Shown one piece after another: positions 8,227 through 16,029 of a stretch of DNA of 50,674 nucleotides. The translations under genes and the position numbers were made by a program. The notes beneath the pieces were generated by a model. That model had not been told where the DNA came from. It worked only from the letters and a program-made list of their open reading frames with translations, and ran no database searches. Within the stretch, counting starts at the first letter, position 1. Every line of letters begins with the position of its first letter. The DNA comes from Crateriforma sp964453205 (GTDB taxonomy: Bacteria > Planctomycetota > Planctomycetia > Pirellulales > Pirellulaceae): positions 1-50,674 of the forward strand of contig CAYVRC010000019.1 in NCBI GenBank assembly GCA_964453205.1, given 5' to 3'.

Positions 8227-9666
8227 TTAGCGTTTTCGATAAGCGTCGTTGCGGCGGCGATCGCGACTGCGTTGGATTTCTTTGGTGGCTTCGGTGACGA
8301 CTTCGTAAAGGACGGCTTTCTGATCGCGGTTGTTTTTGCGAAGCACACGGCCGAGTCGCTGGATCGCCTGACGCCGGCTGGACATGCCCCCCAAAACGAT
8401 CGCCACTTTGACTTCGGGCAAGTCGACGCCCTCGTCCAAGACGCGGTTGGCGACCAGCACCGGGTAGCGGCCTGCGGCGAAACCCTCCAGCCACTCGCGT
8501 CGCTCTCGCTTACCACAATGCGACAACAGACAAGGGACCAGGAACCGCAGCGAGATTCGGCGGGCCATCACGTTGCTGCCGGTGAACACGATCACCGGCT
8601 GACCGGCGTGGAGGCGAAACAGGTCTTCGAGGACACGGAATTTTCCGCCGGCGTGTTCTTCGATTCGGCGTTTCGCGCGGAAAGCTTTCAACGCTTGGTC
8701 GGCCGCTGTGGCACGCCCGGTATCGATCTCCACTTGCCCGGCCAACTTGTAGGTGTCTTCCCAACGAAAGCTCGGATCGACTTGGCGTTGATCATGGACG
8801 AATCGCTGAATCAAGGCCGACAATTCGCGATAGCGTTCAGCTTCCTTTTCCGACATCTCGACGGTGATGCGTCGCACGTGGTAATCCGCCAATGTTTTGC
8901 CCGACGCGTCGCCGATGGCCTGGCGGTAAACGGTGGGTCCCACCAATTCGTGCAAGACCGACAAGCGATCGGGATCGTCGGGTAACGTCGCCGTCAGTCC
9001 CAAACGAAATTCGGCGGCCGACATCCGTGCCGCGTCGCTCCGCCAGGGTCCGGCCAAATGATGGACTTCGTCAAAAATGATGAACCGAAATTTGGATCCG
9101 ATTCGCGACATGTGGATGGCGGCGGAATCGTACGTCGTCACGCTGATCGGGCTAACGCGATGCACGCCGTCACCGATCAAGCCGGCGTCGACGCCTGTGG
9201 CCGAGCGGATTTTTTCGTGCCACTGATACATCAAGTCGCGAACGGGCACCACCACCAACGTGCTGCTGGAAAATCGCCGAACCAAATCGATCGCGACCAC
9301 GGTTTTCCCGGTGCCGGTCGGCATGACGACCAAGCCGCGACGGTCGGCACCGGTGAACGCTTCGATCGCTTCGACTTGGTCGGCTCGCAATCGGACCGAC
9401 TCTTTCGACGGGAACGCGAGCCGGAATGAGTCGTCGACAACGTCCCAGTCGAATTCGCCCGCCAAGGATTCGGCCAACCGCCGACGAAGCGCCACGGCAT
9501 GAACGGCATCACAACGAAAGCAGTCATCTCGATCGTCCGCCGCCATTGGAATTCCCGTCATCGCTTTGCGGACGAAGTCTCGGCCGACGTTCCAAAAACG
9601 AAGGGTCCCTTCATGAAAATCGACGCGGGGGCGATCGTTTCGGGGATGGGACATTCGAACGATCAT
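8227..9666 (-). CDS. XPB-like DEVH superfamily 2 helicase
   Basis: This DNA helicase of about 479 residues belongs to superfamily 2. Motif I is MPTGTGKTVVAI, motif II is FDEVHHL (the DEVH variant of the XPB/Rad25 branch), motif III is GLTATLP, motif V is VLVANRVLDEGVDLPE and motif VI is AIQRLGRVLRK. The N-terminal PRVDFHEGTLRFW matches the short strand region that precedes the helicase core in XPB proteins. The expected role, with the downstream DUF790 protein, is ATP-driven opening of damaged DNA for incision. Start: the frame is open upstream to 10026, but that extension overlaps an intergenic repeat and is arginine-rich without helicase similarity, so I use ATG 9666; ATG 9654 is equally possible. 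Only 15-21 bases separate it from the nuclease gene. Confidence 0.9.
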   Translation of the reverse strand: MIVRMSHPRNDRPRVDFHEGTLRFWNVGRDFVRKAMTGIPMAADDRDDCFRCDAVHAVALRRRLAESLAGEFDWDVVDDSFRLAFPSKESVRLRADQVEAIEAFTGADRRGLVVMPTGTGKTVVAIDLVRRFSSSTLVVVPVRDLMYQWHEKIRSATGVDAGLIGDGVHRVSPISVTTYDSAAIHMSRIGSKFRFIIFDEVHHLAGPWRSDAARMSAAEFRLGLTATLPDDPDRLSVLHELVGPTVYRQAIGDASGKTLADYHVRRITVEMSEKEAERYRELSALIQRFVHDQRQVDPSFRWEDTYKLAGQVEIDTGRATAADQALKAFRAKRRIEEHAGGKFRVLEDLFRLHAGQPVIVFTGSNVMARRISLRFLVPCLLSHCGKRERREWLEGFAAGRYPVLVANRVLDEGVDLPEVKVAIVLGGMSSRRQAIQRLGRVLRKNNRDQKAVLYEVVTEATKEIQRSRDRRRNDAYRKR

Positions 9667-9807
9667 CAATCCATGGTTGCCTGAAATCGGACACGACTCG
9701 CGGCGGCGGTCGTGGGAAGGAGTCCGTCGGACGCAAATAGCATGTGGCCTGACGTTTCGGCAGGCAATGAGCCGGAGATGAGTGTCGCGATCTTTTTTGT
9801 TTCGAGC

Positions 9808-9857
9808 CCCCGAGGGACCGGTTCCCGATAAAAGACGCACGACACGGTTTCCCGACC
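9808..9857. repeat. Dispersed intergenic repeat, copy A
   Basis: This stretch of about 50 bases is clearly related to the one at 13501-13552. Shared blocks are GGGxCxGG-TCCC, TAAAAGxCxCACGACAC and TCCCGACCG in the same order and spacing. It lies upstream of the XPB-like gene and just before the Uma2 gene remnant. The GGGACCGGTTCCC part is nearly palindromic. No protein is encoded. Function unknown; a small REP-like dispersed element is possible. Confidence 0.6.
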
Positions 9858-9905
9858 GATCCCGAAACAGAAAAGCATTGGCCCCGATCTCCGGTCGGGG
9901 GTAAA

Positions 9906-10148
9906 ATCGGGCTGCGTCTCTGGCAGGGAAGCTTTCAAACCACCGATGCGACCTGGCTTCGCTGGACCGACCTGCAAGGCGAGCTGATTCCCACCGGACG
10001 CGAGTCCGCGGTCCGACAAGCGGCACAGGCCCAAACGTTTGCCCGACGCGCCGAGGCGGAAGCCCGGCGTGCCGATGAACAAGCCGCCGTCAACGCGAAA
10101 TTACTCGAACAGCTCCGTCGCCACGGCATCGATCCGGACGAACCATGA
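9906..10148 (+). pseudogene. C-terminal remnant of a Uma2-family endonuclease gene
   Basis: About 80 codons read IGLRLWQGSFQTTDATWLRW, then TDLQGELIPTGRES, then an Ala/Arg/Glu/Gln-rich helix and the ending LRRHGIDPDEP followed by TGA. This is the characteristic C-terminus of Uma2 (DUF820) proteins, which fold like PD-(D/E)xK endonucleases and expand greatly in planctomycetes and cyanobacteria. The catalytic N-terminal two thirds are missing: upstream in frame the sequence runs into the intergenic repeat copy A, with no start codon and no Uma2 motifs. It is therefore a decayed gene and not a short functional one. The TGA lies 30 bases from the convergent VWA gene. The end of the recognisable similarity on the 5' side is approximate. 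Confidence 0.75.
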
Positions 10149-10178
10149 TCCGTCGATCCGAATTCGGTCGGCGCGATC

Positions 10179-11876
10179 TCAGCCGATGATTTCGCGTCGG
10201 TTCTTGACGTAGTCCCACAGCACAAAGCGATCCAGGTTGTTGCCGCTGGTGAAGAACACGCGGCCGCTGGTGGATTGCGCCAAGCGATGCGCGAACCGGA
10301 TGTCTTCTTGGCTTTGAGACCAACTGGGAACCAAGAAAATGTTGATCGTGATGCCTTCGCGGCTGCACAGCGCCGCCTCACGCATGGTCGCGGCCTCGGT
10401 TTGCGGATCGGGCGGGTACAACATGTACAGCATCGAACCTTCGAAATGAGCCGTCGGCAGTCCGTCGGTGATCAGCACGATCTGACGGTTGGGCGTGTCG
10501 CAGTTGACCAAGTTTTGACGCGCCAGTTGCAACGAATGCTGAATGTTGGTGAAGTGCGGATGGATCTGATGTTCACTGATCTCGTCATCGGCCATGTCAC
10601 ATTTCAGTCGCACCCAAGGGTCGTGGATCGTGACGGGTTTCGGCATCATTTCGATGATCTCGCCGGGCTTTCGCAACTTGGCGAACGTGTACATCTCGAA
10701 GAACCGGAGAAAATCACCGGGGTATTCCGACGTGATCAATCCTTGCAACGCCAAAGCCATGCGTTTGACATTGATGTATTGGCCGTCGTAGCGCATGGAG
10801 CCGGACATGTCCATGACGACGGCGGTGGCACATTTGGGATGGTTGCGTGTCTTGTGAACGACAATGTCATCGCCCCGCAAACGAATCGGTCGTTCATCGC
10901 CCTGTCGGAGCAGCGCGTTGATGACCGTTTGCGGCATGTCGATGTTGGCGACACTGTCACCGAACTCGTACGCTTTGGTTTGTTGCAGCTCGACCGCGCC
11001 TTCGCCGATGATCTCGCCTTCGTGCCGACCGGTACGCGAGGGCGCCAGTTCGCTAAAGATTCTTTCCAGCAACTTGCCTTGAAAGATTTTGTAGGCTTGC
11101 GGGGTCAGCCGAAATCCGCTGCCGTCTTTGTTTTTCTCTAAGCCTTGCCTTTCGGCTTGTTCCCGAACCAAATTCTCGACCTGGCGACGCATTTCCTCCA
11201 GCGATTCCATATCACCCGGTTGGGCAAATTCCGCCAAGGCCTCCATGTCGATGATGCCGATCTGGGCGGTCTTGCCTGCTTCCTCGAGCTGCTTGAGCAG
11301 TTCGTCGATCTTTTCCAATTCGTCCTTGATTTCCAACGCCTCCGGCACCGACATGCCTTGGTTGCCGGTGAAGTCGTAGTTACTGGCCAGTTCCTCGACC
11401 AAGTGCTTGTCCGACATCCGGCTGGCCACGTTCAACAGACCTCGGGCGACGTCACCTCCGTCGTCGCCGGCTTGATACCAAAGGCGTTCCAGCAGGTAGG
11501 GCTGTTCCTGATTGACCGCCTGCCGGAACAGCTTGTCCATCTTTTTGGGAACCGAGACGTGCTTGGCGGCCTTGTGAAAAGCTTTGCGGGCCTTTTTTTG
11601 AACCGAGTTCGCTTCGTAGGTTTCCAAGATTTTGCGTTTGCGTTCCTCCAGCATCGCCCGCAGCATGTCCAGACTCGGCCCCAACCCGGCGATCTGACTG
11701 GGATCCAGATGGATCGCGTTGGCAAGCTCCTCCTCGGTCAGCTCGCGATAGTTGCCGTACATCAAAGCCTGTTCGAAGGCCGGGGACACCATGTCCGGTG
11801 GCGGCTGGCTGGGCGGCGGGAACTTTGCCGGATCGTATTTTTGGTAGGCGTGGATGACGCCGCCGAGTTTGGGCAT
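10179..11876 (-). CDS. von Willebrand factor A domain protein partnered with a MoxR-type ATPase
   Basis: This 565-residue protein has a C-terminal VWA domain. The metal-dependent adhesion site begins with DMSGSM at about residue 354, followed by conserved TDGLPTAHF and a threonine-rich segment. The N-terminal 300 residues are mostly helical and charged (ELEKIDELLKQLEEAGK). There is no signal peptide or membrane segment, so it is probably cytoplasmic. VWA proteins encoded with MoxR AAA+ ATPases generally act as substrate-presenting partners in chaperone or metal-insertion complexes. It follows the AAA+ gene by 98 bases in the same orientation. I chose the ATG at 11876 (MPKLGGVIHAY); the frame is open 28 codons further without conserved-looking sequence. 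Confidence 0.85.
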   Translation of the reverse strand: MPKLGGVIHAYQKYDPAKFPPPSQPPPDMVSPAFEQALMYGNYRELTEEELANAIHLDPSQIAGLGPSLDMLRAMLEERKRKILETYEANSVQKKARKAFHKAAKHVSVPKKMDKLFRQAVNQEQPYLLERLWYQAGDDGGDVARGLLNVASRMSDKHLVEELASNYDFTGNQGMSVPEALEIKDELEKIDELLKQLEEAGKTAQIGIIDMEALAEFAQPGDMESLEEMRRQVENLVREQAERQGLEKNKDGSGFRLTPQAYKIFQGKLLERIFSELAPSRTGRHEGEIIGEGAVELQQTKAYEFGDSVANIDMPQTVINALLRQGDERPIRLRGDDIVVHKTRNHPKCATAVVMDMSGSMRYDGQYINVKRMALALQGLITSEYPGDFLRFFEMYTFAKLRKPGEIIEMMPKPVTIHDPWVRLKCDMADDEISEHQIHPHFTNIQHSLQLARQNLVNCDTPNRQIVLITDGLPTAHFEGSMLYMLYPPDPQTEAATMREAALCSREGITINIFLVPSWSQSQEDIRFAHRLAQSTSGRVFFTSGNNLDRFVLWDYVKNRREIIG

Positions 11877-11974
11877 GTCAGGACAACGGAGGTTTTGGTT
11901 TACGTTCGAGTTTCTGGAGGCGGAATTCGACAGGCTTCGCTGGCGTTTTCGCCGCAGCATCCGCGGTTCGACGT

Positions 11975-13399
11975 TTAGAGCTCGTATTCGATCTTTCCGT
12001 GCCGCGCCGAGCGGCTGATCTTGTCCATGCTGTAAAGTCCCGCCAACACGAATTCGACGCAGGAGGCACGGACGGCTTCGTTTTCACTCGCGTTGACTTC
12101 GAACGCCTTTTCCCAAGCGGGCGGTACGTTTTGAAGCCGCTGGGCGTAACCGCTGCTCGGCAGCATGTCACCGACTTCGACGCGCACACCGCCACGGAAA
12201 ATTTCGGCGATCTCGGCCAAGCCGTGCTCTTCGACATATTCCTTGAACACGATCTCGATCGCTTCGGCGATGACGGCGTCGACGACCTGCTTTTCGCTCA
12301 TTTGATGGGTGCCCATCAGATCCAGTTCCAACTTCCCGAGCGAGCTGGCGTGCAAGTGCCCGAGGTCGCAAATCCTGGGAACCGCGGGTCTTTCCCCGTG
12401 GATGATGCCGCGTTGACGCGCCGACGCGACGATGGTGCGAAAATTTGCCAAAGAAAAACGGGCCGATACACCGGAGGCCTGATCGACGTACTTGCTCTTT
12501 CGAGCTTGGTTGGTGACTTCTTCGATGATTTGGTACATGAAGTACGGCACCATGACGGGATAATCGCCGTCCAGGTCGTCGGCGACCTCTTGTTTCAAAA
12601 TCTCGATGCCTTCCTCGCGGTCGGCGGGATAATGAGTCTGGACGATGGTGCCGATACGATCCTTCAACTGCGGAATGACCTTGCCGCTCCGGTTGTAAGT
12701 CGACGGGTTGGCGGAAAACAGGATCACCAAGTCCAAGTCGAACTGAATCGGAAAACCGCGGATCTGGACGTCACGTTCTTCCAAAATGTTGAACAGGCCG
12801 ACTTGCACCAAGTCGTCCAGCTCCGGCAACTCGTTCATGGCAAAAATGCCGCGGTGCATGCGTGGGATCAGCCCGAACGACAAGGCTTCCTCGGCACCCA
12901 TGCTGACGCCGCCGGTCAGTTTGGCCGGATCGATTTCGCCGATGATGTCCGCGAACTTTGTCCCGGGGCTGAGCCTTTCGCTGTATCGATCCTTGCGGTG
13001 CCACCAACCGATTCGGATGTCCTCGGGGTCGTGCTGAGCGACCAGACGTTTTCCCAAAGACGTGATGGGTGCGTGCGGATCTTCGTGAACGGGCAACTCC
13101 GGATGATCGATGAACGGAATCCACTGATCCAAGAACCGCGACAACATTCGCATGATTCGACTTTTCGCTTGCCCTTTCTCGCCCAAGAACAGCATGTCGT
13201 GTCCGGCCAGCAGCGCCAGGTTGATCTCCGGGATGACCGTATCCTCGTAACCGACGATGCCGGGGTAAAGTTCTTCGCCGGCGGCGATCATCCGAGTCAA
13301 ATTATCGCGGAGTTCGCGTTTCACCGATTTTGACGTCCAACCGGACTCGTTCAGTTCACGCAGATTGGTCGGTTTCGGCGGTGCCATCACGGCATTCAT
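11975..13399 (-). CDS. MoxR/magnesium-chelatase-type AAA+ ATPase
   Basis: This 474-residue ATPase has Walker A GEKGQAKSR (about residues 73-81), a Walker B-like segment GIFAMNELPELDD, and the loop FNILEERDVQIRG typical of the MoxR/chelatase clade (the helix-2 insert region). Sensor 1 appears as FSANPSTYNRSG. The Walker B aspartate is replaced by Asn, leaving N-E in the place of D-E. The C-terminal 150 residues form the lid, with EIAEIFRGGVRVEVGD. Such ATPases drive remodelling with a VWA protein, here encoded 98 bases downstream. The start ATG at 13399 gives MNAVMAPPK; a second ATG follows at codon 5. Confidence 0.88.
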   Translation of the reverse strand: MNAVMAPPKPTNLRELNESGWTSKSVKRELRDNLTRMIAAGEELYPGIVGYEDTVIPEINLALLAGHDMLFLGEKGQAKSRIMRMLSRFLDQWIPFIDHPELPVHEDPHAPITSLGKRLVAQHDPEDIRIGWWHRKDRYSERLSPGTKFADIIGEIDPAKLTGGVSMGAEEALSFGLIPRMHRGIFAMNELPELDDLVQVGLFNILEERDVQIRGFPIQFDLDLVILFSANPSTYNRSGKVIPQLKDRIGTIVQTHYPADREEGIEILKQEVADDLDGDYPVMVPYFMYQIIEEVTNQARKSKYVDQASGVSARFSLANFRTIVASARQRGIIHGERPAVPRICDLGHLHASSLGKLELDLMGTHQMSEKQVVDAVIAEAIEIVFKEYVEEHGLAEIAEIFRGGVRVEVGDMLPSSGYAQRLQNVPPAWEKAFEVNASENEAVRASCVEFVLAGLYSMDKISRSARHGKIEYEL

Positions 13400-13500
13400 C
13401 GGCGGCTCGCAAGATCAAGCGGTTCGGTAGGTTAGTCAGGATGTGATTGTAGAGCGGTTGACAATGTGTCGCCCGATTTTAGCAAGCGGGGTGCCAAACA

Positions 13501-13552
13501 CCCGAAGGGTCGGTCCCAGGTAAAAGGCACACGACACTTTTCTCCCGACCGG
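13501..13552. repeat. Dispersed intergenic repeat, copy B
   Basis: Partner of the copy at 9808-9857; over about 50 aligned bases the two agree at roughly three quarters of positions, with one or two single-base gaps. It contains AGGTAAAAGGCACACGACAC followed by TTTTCTCCCGACCG. It sits between the start of the MoxR-type gene and the end of the gene upstream, about 100 bases before the MoxR start codon in the direction of transcription. No coding role is apparent. Confidence 0.6.
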
Positions 13553-13555
13553 CTT

Positions 13556-15139
13556 TTACAGCGTCCCGGCCGCCGATGCTTGTAACCGTTGGCGCAGAGT
13601 CGCCTGCAGGCGATCGAGTTCCAAGCGTTGCAGGTTGGTGGCATCTTCACGACACGCCGACAACAAATCATCGACATGCAGCAAGATCGATTCGCCCGAT
13701 CGCCCGCTTTCGCTGTCGGCGACCGAAATCCAAGCGTTGACGACGCTGATCACCTCGGTCACATCGCTGAGTTCCAGTTTCTGTTCTCGTTGGGCACAGC
13801 GGGCGAATCGGCCGCGGGCGTCCACGGGAACCAAAGCGAGCCCTTTTTCCCAGTCACGAAGCATCAGGCAGTGGTACCGGGCACGCAACAAGAGCGTGTC
13901 CGAAGAATCCGCGAACAATTCACGCGAGCGGACGACACGGGCCGCGATCTCACGCGCCTCGTCGTGTTGCGTCTGCAACCGTTCCAAGTCGGCTTGCAAC
14001 GCCAGTCTTTCCGCCTCACTGGACATCGGCAACGACCGTGCCGCGGTCATCACGGATCGGCTTTCCGCGAACGCTTCGCGACGAAGCATTGATTCGGAAA
14101 GCCGGATGCCGAACTCCGACCACCAGACGGACTGCGACGGAGATGTCAAGCGATCGACTGCAAATCGATAGCCATCGGCGAGACACTGATCCGGAGCTGC
14201 CGAGGCATGCCAGACCTTTCTGGATACCTGCGAACAAATGTCGGCGAAGCCGGCAATGAGCGGACGCCACCAAAGTCGCAACCGCACGACTTCGCCCGGA
14301 TCGACGACTTGTTTGACCGCAACGATTTCTGGTCCCGATCGCCCCGGTGCCGGTTGCTTCGCCGGTTCAGCCGATGCGATCGTCGACGACGCGGAAGGAT
14401 TTGATGAGTCCGCTTCGATGGGGTCGCCGGACGGCAAGGCGATCGGGTCGGAGGCCGGCCCCGCGAAAGGACCTTCGCCGTCAGCGACGATTGCGGTCGC
14501 CGCCGCCCCCGACGCGTGCGTCGGATCGATCCGGGCAAACGGTTCGCCGGCCGATCGGGCGGCCGGTTCCGAAAACCCGCCGGGTCGAAAGAACCACAAA
14601 CACAACACAACGCAAGCCGCCGTGAACGAGACCCCGTATCGGTTGACGAATGTTCGGTGGATCGGATTCGGATCGGACGATCGTCGGACGGGAGGCCTTT
14701 GCGTCGGGGTCAGCGGGTGGTCGGGAAGACTTGCCACCGGTGGTGGGCCAGGTGTCGCGACGAACGATCCTGATGATTCGGCCAGCCGATATCGCTGCGT
14801 CGCCGCGGCGATCGATACGATCGGCGGAAACGTCGCACGGGGCCGCTCGGCGAAATCGATCGTGTCTTCATCGTCGCTTTGGATTCGACCGACCTGCGCC
14901 CGTTGCAAATGATCTCGGCGACGGCGCGGATCCAACAGGCGGTACGCGGAAATCGCCAACGCCGAAAGCTCGGAAGCCGCTTCGGGGCGAATTCCGTCCC
15001 CCAAGACCTGCGAAGCCAAAGCCGCCGCACGATGACTGGCCGCGTCACGAATCACGATTTGGCGGCACTCGAAACGACGAACCCCCAGACGACGATAGTC
15101 GTCGCTCAGCGAATCGTTTCGATTGACGTCTTTGACCAT
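13556..15139 (-). CDS. Single-pass membrane protein with a DnaJ-like N-terminal helical domain
   Basis: The product is 527 residues. The N-terminal 70 residues (DDYRRLGVRRFE...RDAASHRAAAL...ALAISAYRLLDPRRRRDHL) follow the pattern of the planctomycete J-domain-like module, in which a 'YRLLGL..FE' start leads to an 'LLDP.+R..Y' end; the HPD tripeptide of true DnaJ proteins is absent. A proline- and alanine-rich linker follows, then one membrane helix (SFTAACVVLCLWFF, about residues 168-181). The rest is a helical region of about 330 residues with EAERLALQADLERLQTQHDEAREI. The C-terminal part is presumably outside the cytoplasm. No enzyme motif is visible, and a precise function cannot be assigned. 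It follows the isomerase-like gene by 54 bases. Confidence 0.65.
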   Translation of the reverse strand: MVKDVNRNDSLSDDYRRLGVRRFECRQIVIRDAASHRAAALASQVLGDGIRPEAASELSALAISAYRLLDPRRRRDHLQRAQVGRIQSDDEDTIDFAERPRATFPPIVSIAAATQRYRLAESSGSFVATPGPPPVASLPDHPLTPTQRPPVRRSSDPNPIHRTFVNRYGVSFTAACVVLCLWFFRPGGFSEPAARSAGEPFARIDPTHASGAAATAIVADGEGPFAGPASDPIALPSGDPIEADSSNPSASSTIASAEPAKQPAPGRSGPEIVAVKQVVDPGEVVRLRLWWRPLIAGFADICSQVSRKVWHASAAPDQCLADGYRFAVDRLTSPSQSVWWSEFGIRLSESMLRREAFAESRSVMTAARSLPMSSEAERLALQADLERLQTQHDEAREIAARVVRSRELFADSSDTLLLRARYHCLMLRDWEKGLALVPVDARGRFARCAQREQKLELSDVTEVISVVNAWISVADSESGRSGESILLHVDDLLSACREDATNLQRLELDRLQATLRQRLQASAAGTL

Positions 15140-15193
15140 CGATTTCCTAGTGGCGGGTTCCCCAGATCCGACCGATGGCAAAGGGTCGTCGAT

Positions 15194-15976
15194 CTAGATA
15201 CGACAGATCTCGTACGCCTGTTTCAGCGACGCGACCGGATCTTCGCCGGTGGGGATGAATTCTTGGGCCAGGTAGCCGTCGAATCCGGTTTTTCGGATCT
15301 CTCGTACCACTGCGGGATAATTGATTTCCTGGGTGAAGTCCAGTTCTCCCCGACCGGGATTTCCTGCCGTGTGATAATGCCCCACAAACTCGTGATAAAG
15401 GCGAACATGACGAATCAGGTCGCCGTGCATGATCTGCACATGATAGATGTCGAAAAGGAGGCGAAAGTTCCGTGAGTCGACGGCCTTGATCAAATCGACG
15501 CAGCGGTGGATGTCGTCGCCGAAGTACCCCGGGTGTCCCTTCATGGGGTGAGAATCGTCGACGCTGTTGAGGTGTTCGAGTACCAAAACGATGCCCTTGG
15601 ACTCCGCATAAGGCACGATCCGCTTCCAGCAATCGACACAGTTCTTCATGGCCGCTTGGTCCGAGATGCCGGGGGTCCGCATTCCGGTGAACGTGATCAC
15701 ACTGGGGGCACCGAACCGGACCGCCGTATCGATCGATTCACGCAGCGTGGCTTCGACCATCGCGTGGTTCTGGGGATCGATCGGGCCGTCTTTGAAGCCG
15801 TGACTGCCGACCAAACTGATGTCCAGCCCGAGTTCTTTGACGGCCGGATAGTCGCTGACGCTGATGCCCTCGATCGCTACCAAGCCGATGTCCTTGGCGT
15901 GACGCGCCAGCGTGATCGCGTCCATCGGCTTGAAACACCAGCCCATGACGGATTGCTTGATCGGAGAAGGAGCCAT
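15194..15976 (-). CDS. Hydroxypyruvate isomerase-like TIM-barrel sugar isomerase
   Basis: This 260-residue protein belongs to the xylose isomerase-like/AP-endonuclease-2 TIM-barrel family. Metal and substrate residues are in the expected segments: Glu in VLVLEHLNS, Asp and His in LLFDIYHVQIMHGD, His in GHYHTAGNPGRGELD and Glu near the end in YLAQEFIPTGED. This arrangement matches hydroxypyruvate isomerase (Hyi) more than sugar-phosphate epimerases, but the substrate cannot be fixed from sequence. It has no signal peptide. It starts at ATG 15976 (MAPSPIKQ), with longer in-frame sequence upstream lacking family similarity, and lies 53 bases after the alpha/beta-hydrolase-like gene. A link to glycine/glyoxylate metabolism is possible, since the glycine cleavage genes lie upstream on the same strand. 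Confidence 0.8.
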   Translation of the reverse strand: MAPSPIKQSVMGWCFKPMDAITLARHAKDIGLVAIEGISVSDYPAVKELGLDISLVGSHGFKDGPIDPQNHAMVEATLRESIDTAVRFGAPSVITFTGMRTPGISDQAAMKNCVDCWKRIVPYAESKGIVLVLEHLNSVDDSHPMKGHPGYFGDDIHRCVDLIKAVDSRNFRLLFDIYHVQIMHGDLIRHVRLYHEFVGHYHTAGNPGRGELDFTQEINYPAVVREIRKTGFDGYLAQEFIPTGEDPVASLKQAYEICRI

Positions 15977-16029
15977 GATGACCTCGTGACGGCGGGAGGG
16001 AGAACGGAGGGATTCAAGGGACAACGGAT

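Noticed and set aside
9667..10026. N-terminal extension of the XPB-like helicase
   Set aside because: The in-frame extension covers the dispersed repeat and the antisense of the Uma2 remnant, and is arginine-rich without helicase similarity.
11999..13333. Long open frame on the + strand, 444 codons
   Set aside because: It is the complement of the MoxR-type gene, whose Walker A and lid motifs are clear. GC-rich codon use keeps the opposite strand open, and the translation has no recognisable motif.
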